From the NCBI GenBank assembly GCA_024276335.1, contig JAJRXL010000251.1:1-6304 (forward strand): 6,304 bases of DNA, read 5' to 3'. The notes beneath the pieces are model-generated. The model made no database searches. It worked only from the letters and a program-made list of their open reading frames with translations, and had not been told where the DNA came from. Both the position numbers and the translations under genes were made by a program. The stretch comes from Bacteroidota bacterium. GTDB lineage: Bacteria; Bacteroidota; Ignavibacteria; SZUA-365; JAADGX01. This document shows positions 5,916 through 6,304 of this stretch, piece after piece. The first letter of the stretch is position 1. The number at the start of each line of letters is the position of its first letter.

Positions 5916-6304
5916 TAATCACCGGCACCGATACGGGTGTTGGAAAAACTGTTGTCACCGGCGGACTTGCATATTATTTCAGGTCTCTTGGTTTTAAGGT
6001 ATGTCTGCAAAAATGGGTTTCGACCGGAGACGGGGAATTTCAGGTATCGTCCGATCTCCTGCGCTCTTTGTATTTTATGGAACACGGAACACATGAAATT
6101 GACCCGAAGGAAATGAAGAGCCTCGTCTCGCAGTATAGGGAGAAGTTAAGCAAAATGAATCCCTATAGCTTTGCTTACCCCGCTGCGCCGAATTTATCCG
6201 CTTCGTTGTCCGGTACGGAAGTTGAAGTAAAGAAAATCGTGAGCGCGTACTACGGCTTGATGGACGAACACGATATCTTGATTATTGAAGGAGTTGGAGG
6301 TTTG
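5894..6304 (+). CDS. bioD: Dethiobiotin synthetase, N-terminal part, runs off the window
   Basis: BioD uses ATP and CO2 to close the ureido ring of 7,8-diaminononanoate, giving dethiobiotin for BioB. The first 137 residues are present. The P-loop is GTDTGVGKT (11-19), preceded by the MIIT strand. Asp54 stands in SSDLL, NPYSFAYPAAPN (89-100) matches the NPY-F--P-SPH block, and IIEGVGG (130-136) matches VEGAGG of E. coli. In QKWVSTGDG (39-47) the usual KPV-SG motif keeps Lys40 but has Trp41 for proline. The stretch between Asp54 and NPY is longer than in E. coli. Start: ATG at 5894 has GGAG only 3 bases before it; ATG at 5912 gives MIITGTDTGVGKT and a classic ATGA overlap with the bioF stop. 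Both are in frame and either may be used. The 3' end, and probably bioA, lie beyond 6304. Confidence 0.93.
   Translation, partial: MPEKRSMIITGTDTGVGKTVVTGGLAYYFRSLGFKVCLQKWVSTGDGEFQVSSDLLRSLYFMEHGTHEIDPKEMKSLVSQYREKLSKMNPYSFAYPAAPNLSASLSGTEVEVKKIVSAYYGLMDEHDILIIEGVGGL

Overview
The window looks like a piece of genome from an uncultured, probably anaerobic, Gram-negative bacterium. The evidence is a lipoprotein with a lipobox, a biotin synthase of the kind seen in strict anaerobes, and relics of a chromosomal integron. Integrase orientation and the mix of genes would fit a spirochaete or another environmental anaerobic phylum, but I cannot fix the taxon from sequence alone.

Left part (1-717) is an eroded integron. 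It opens inside what looks like an attC recombination site ending in GTTAGGT (1-53). An AT-rich stretch follows, bounded by an imperfect inverted repeat of the CACAGAG/CACAAAG type (59-200). Then comes a dense cluster of direct and inverted repeats built on ATAACAC/GTGTTAT (236-392). A leftward-reading fragment of an integron integrase (about 394-693) comes next; it keeps only the C-terminal third and carries two compensating 2-nt indels.

Middle part (718-2260): a leftward gene for a predicted outer-surface lipoprotein with a likely double-psi beta-barrel-like domain (718-1416). Its stop codon lies in the same frame as the integrase fragment, about 25 bases before recognisable integrase sequence begins. 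Upstream, 1417-2260 is G+C-rich in most of its length and has no convincing gene, only a possible second integrase-like tail at 1430-1462.

Right part (2261-6304) is ordinary chromosome with all genes on the plus strand and visibly lower G+C. It holds a ClcA-type H+/Cl- exchanger, then bioB, bioF and the start of bioD. The bio genes overlap each other (TGATG at bioB/bioF, and an overlap at bioF/bioD) and surely form one operon that runs off the right edge. BioF makes 8-amino-7-oxononanoate, BioD makes dethiobiotin, and BioB inserts sulfur to make biotin; bioA and the pimelate-forming genes are not in view.

The most interesting points are the BioB, which lacks two classical ligands of the [2Fe-2S] cluster (the Cys97 and Arg260 equivalents of E. 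coli) but has an extra cysteine, and the relic integron with a lipoprotein gene lodged against its broken integrase.
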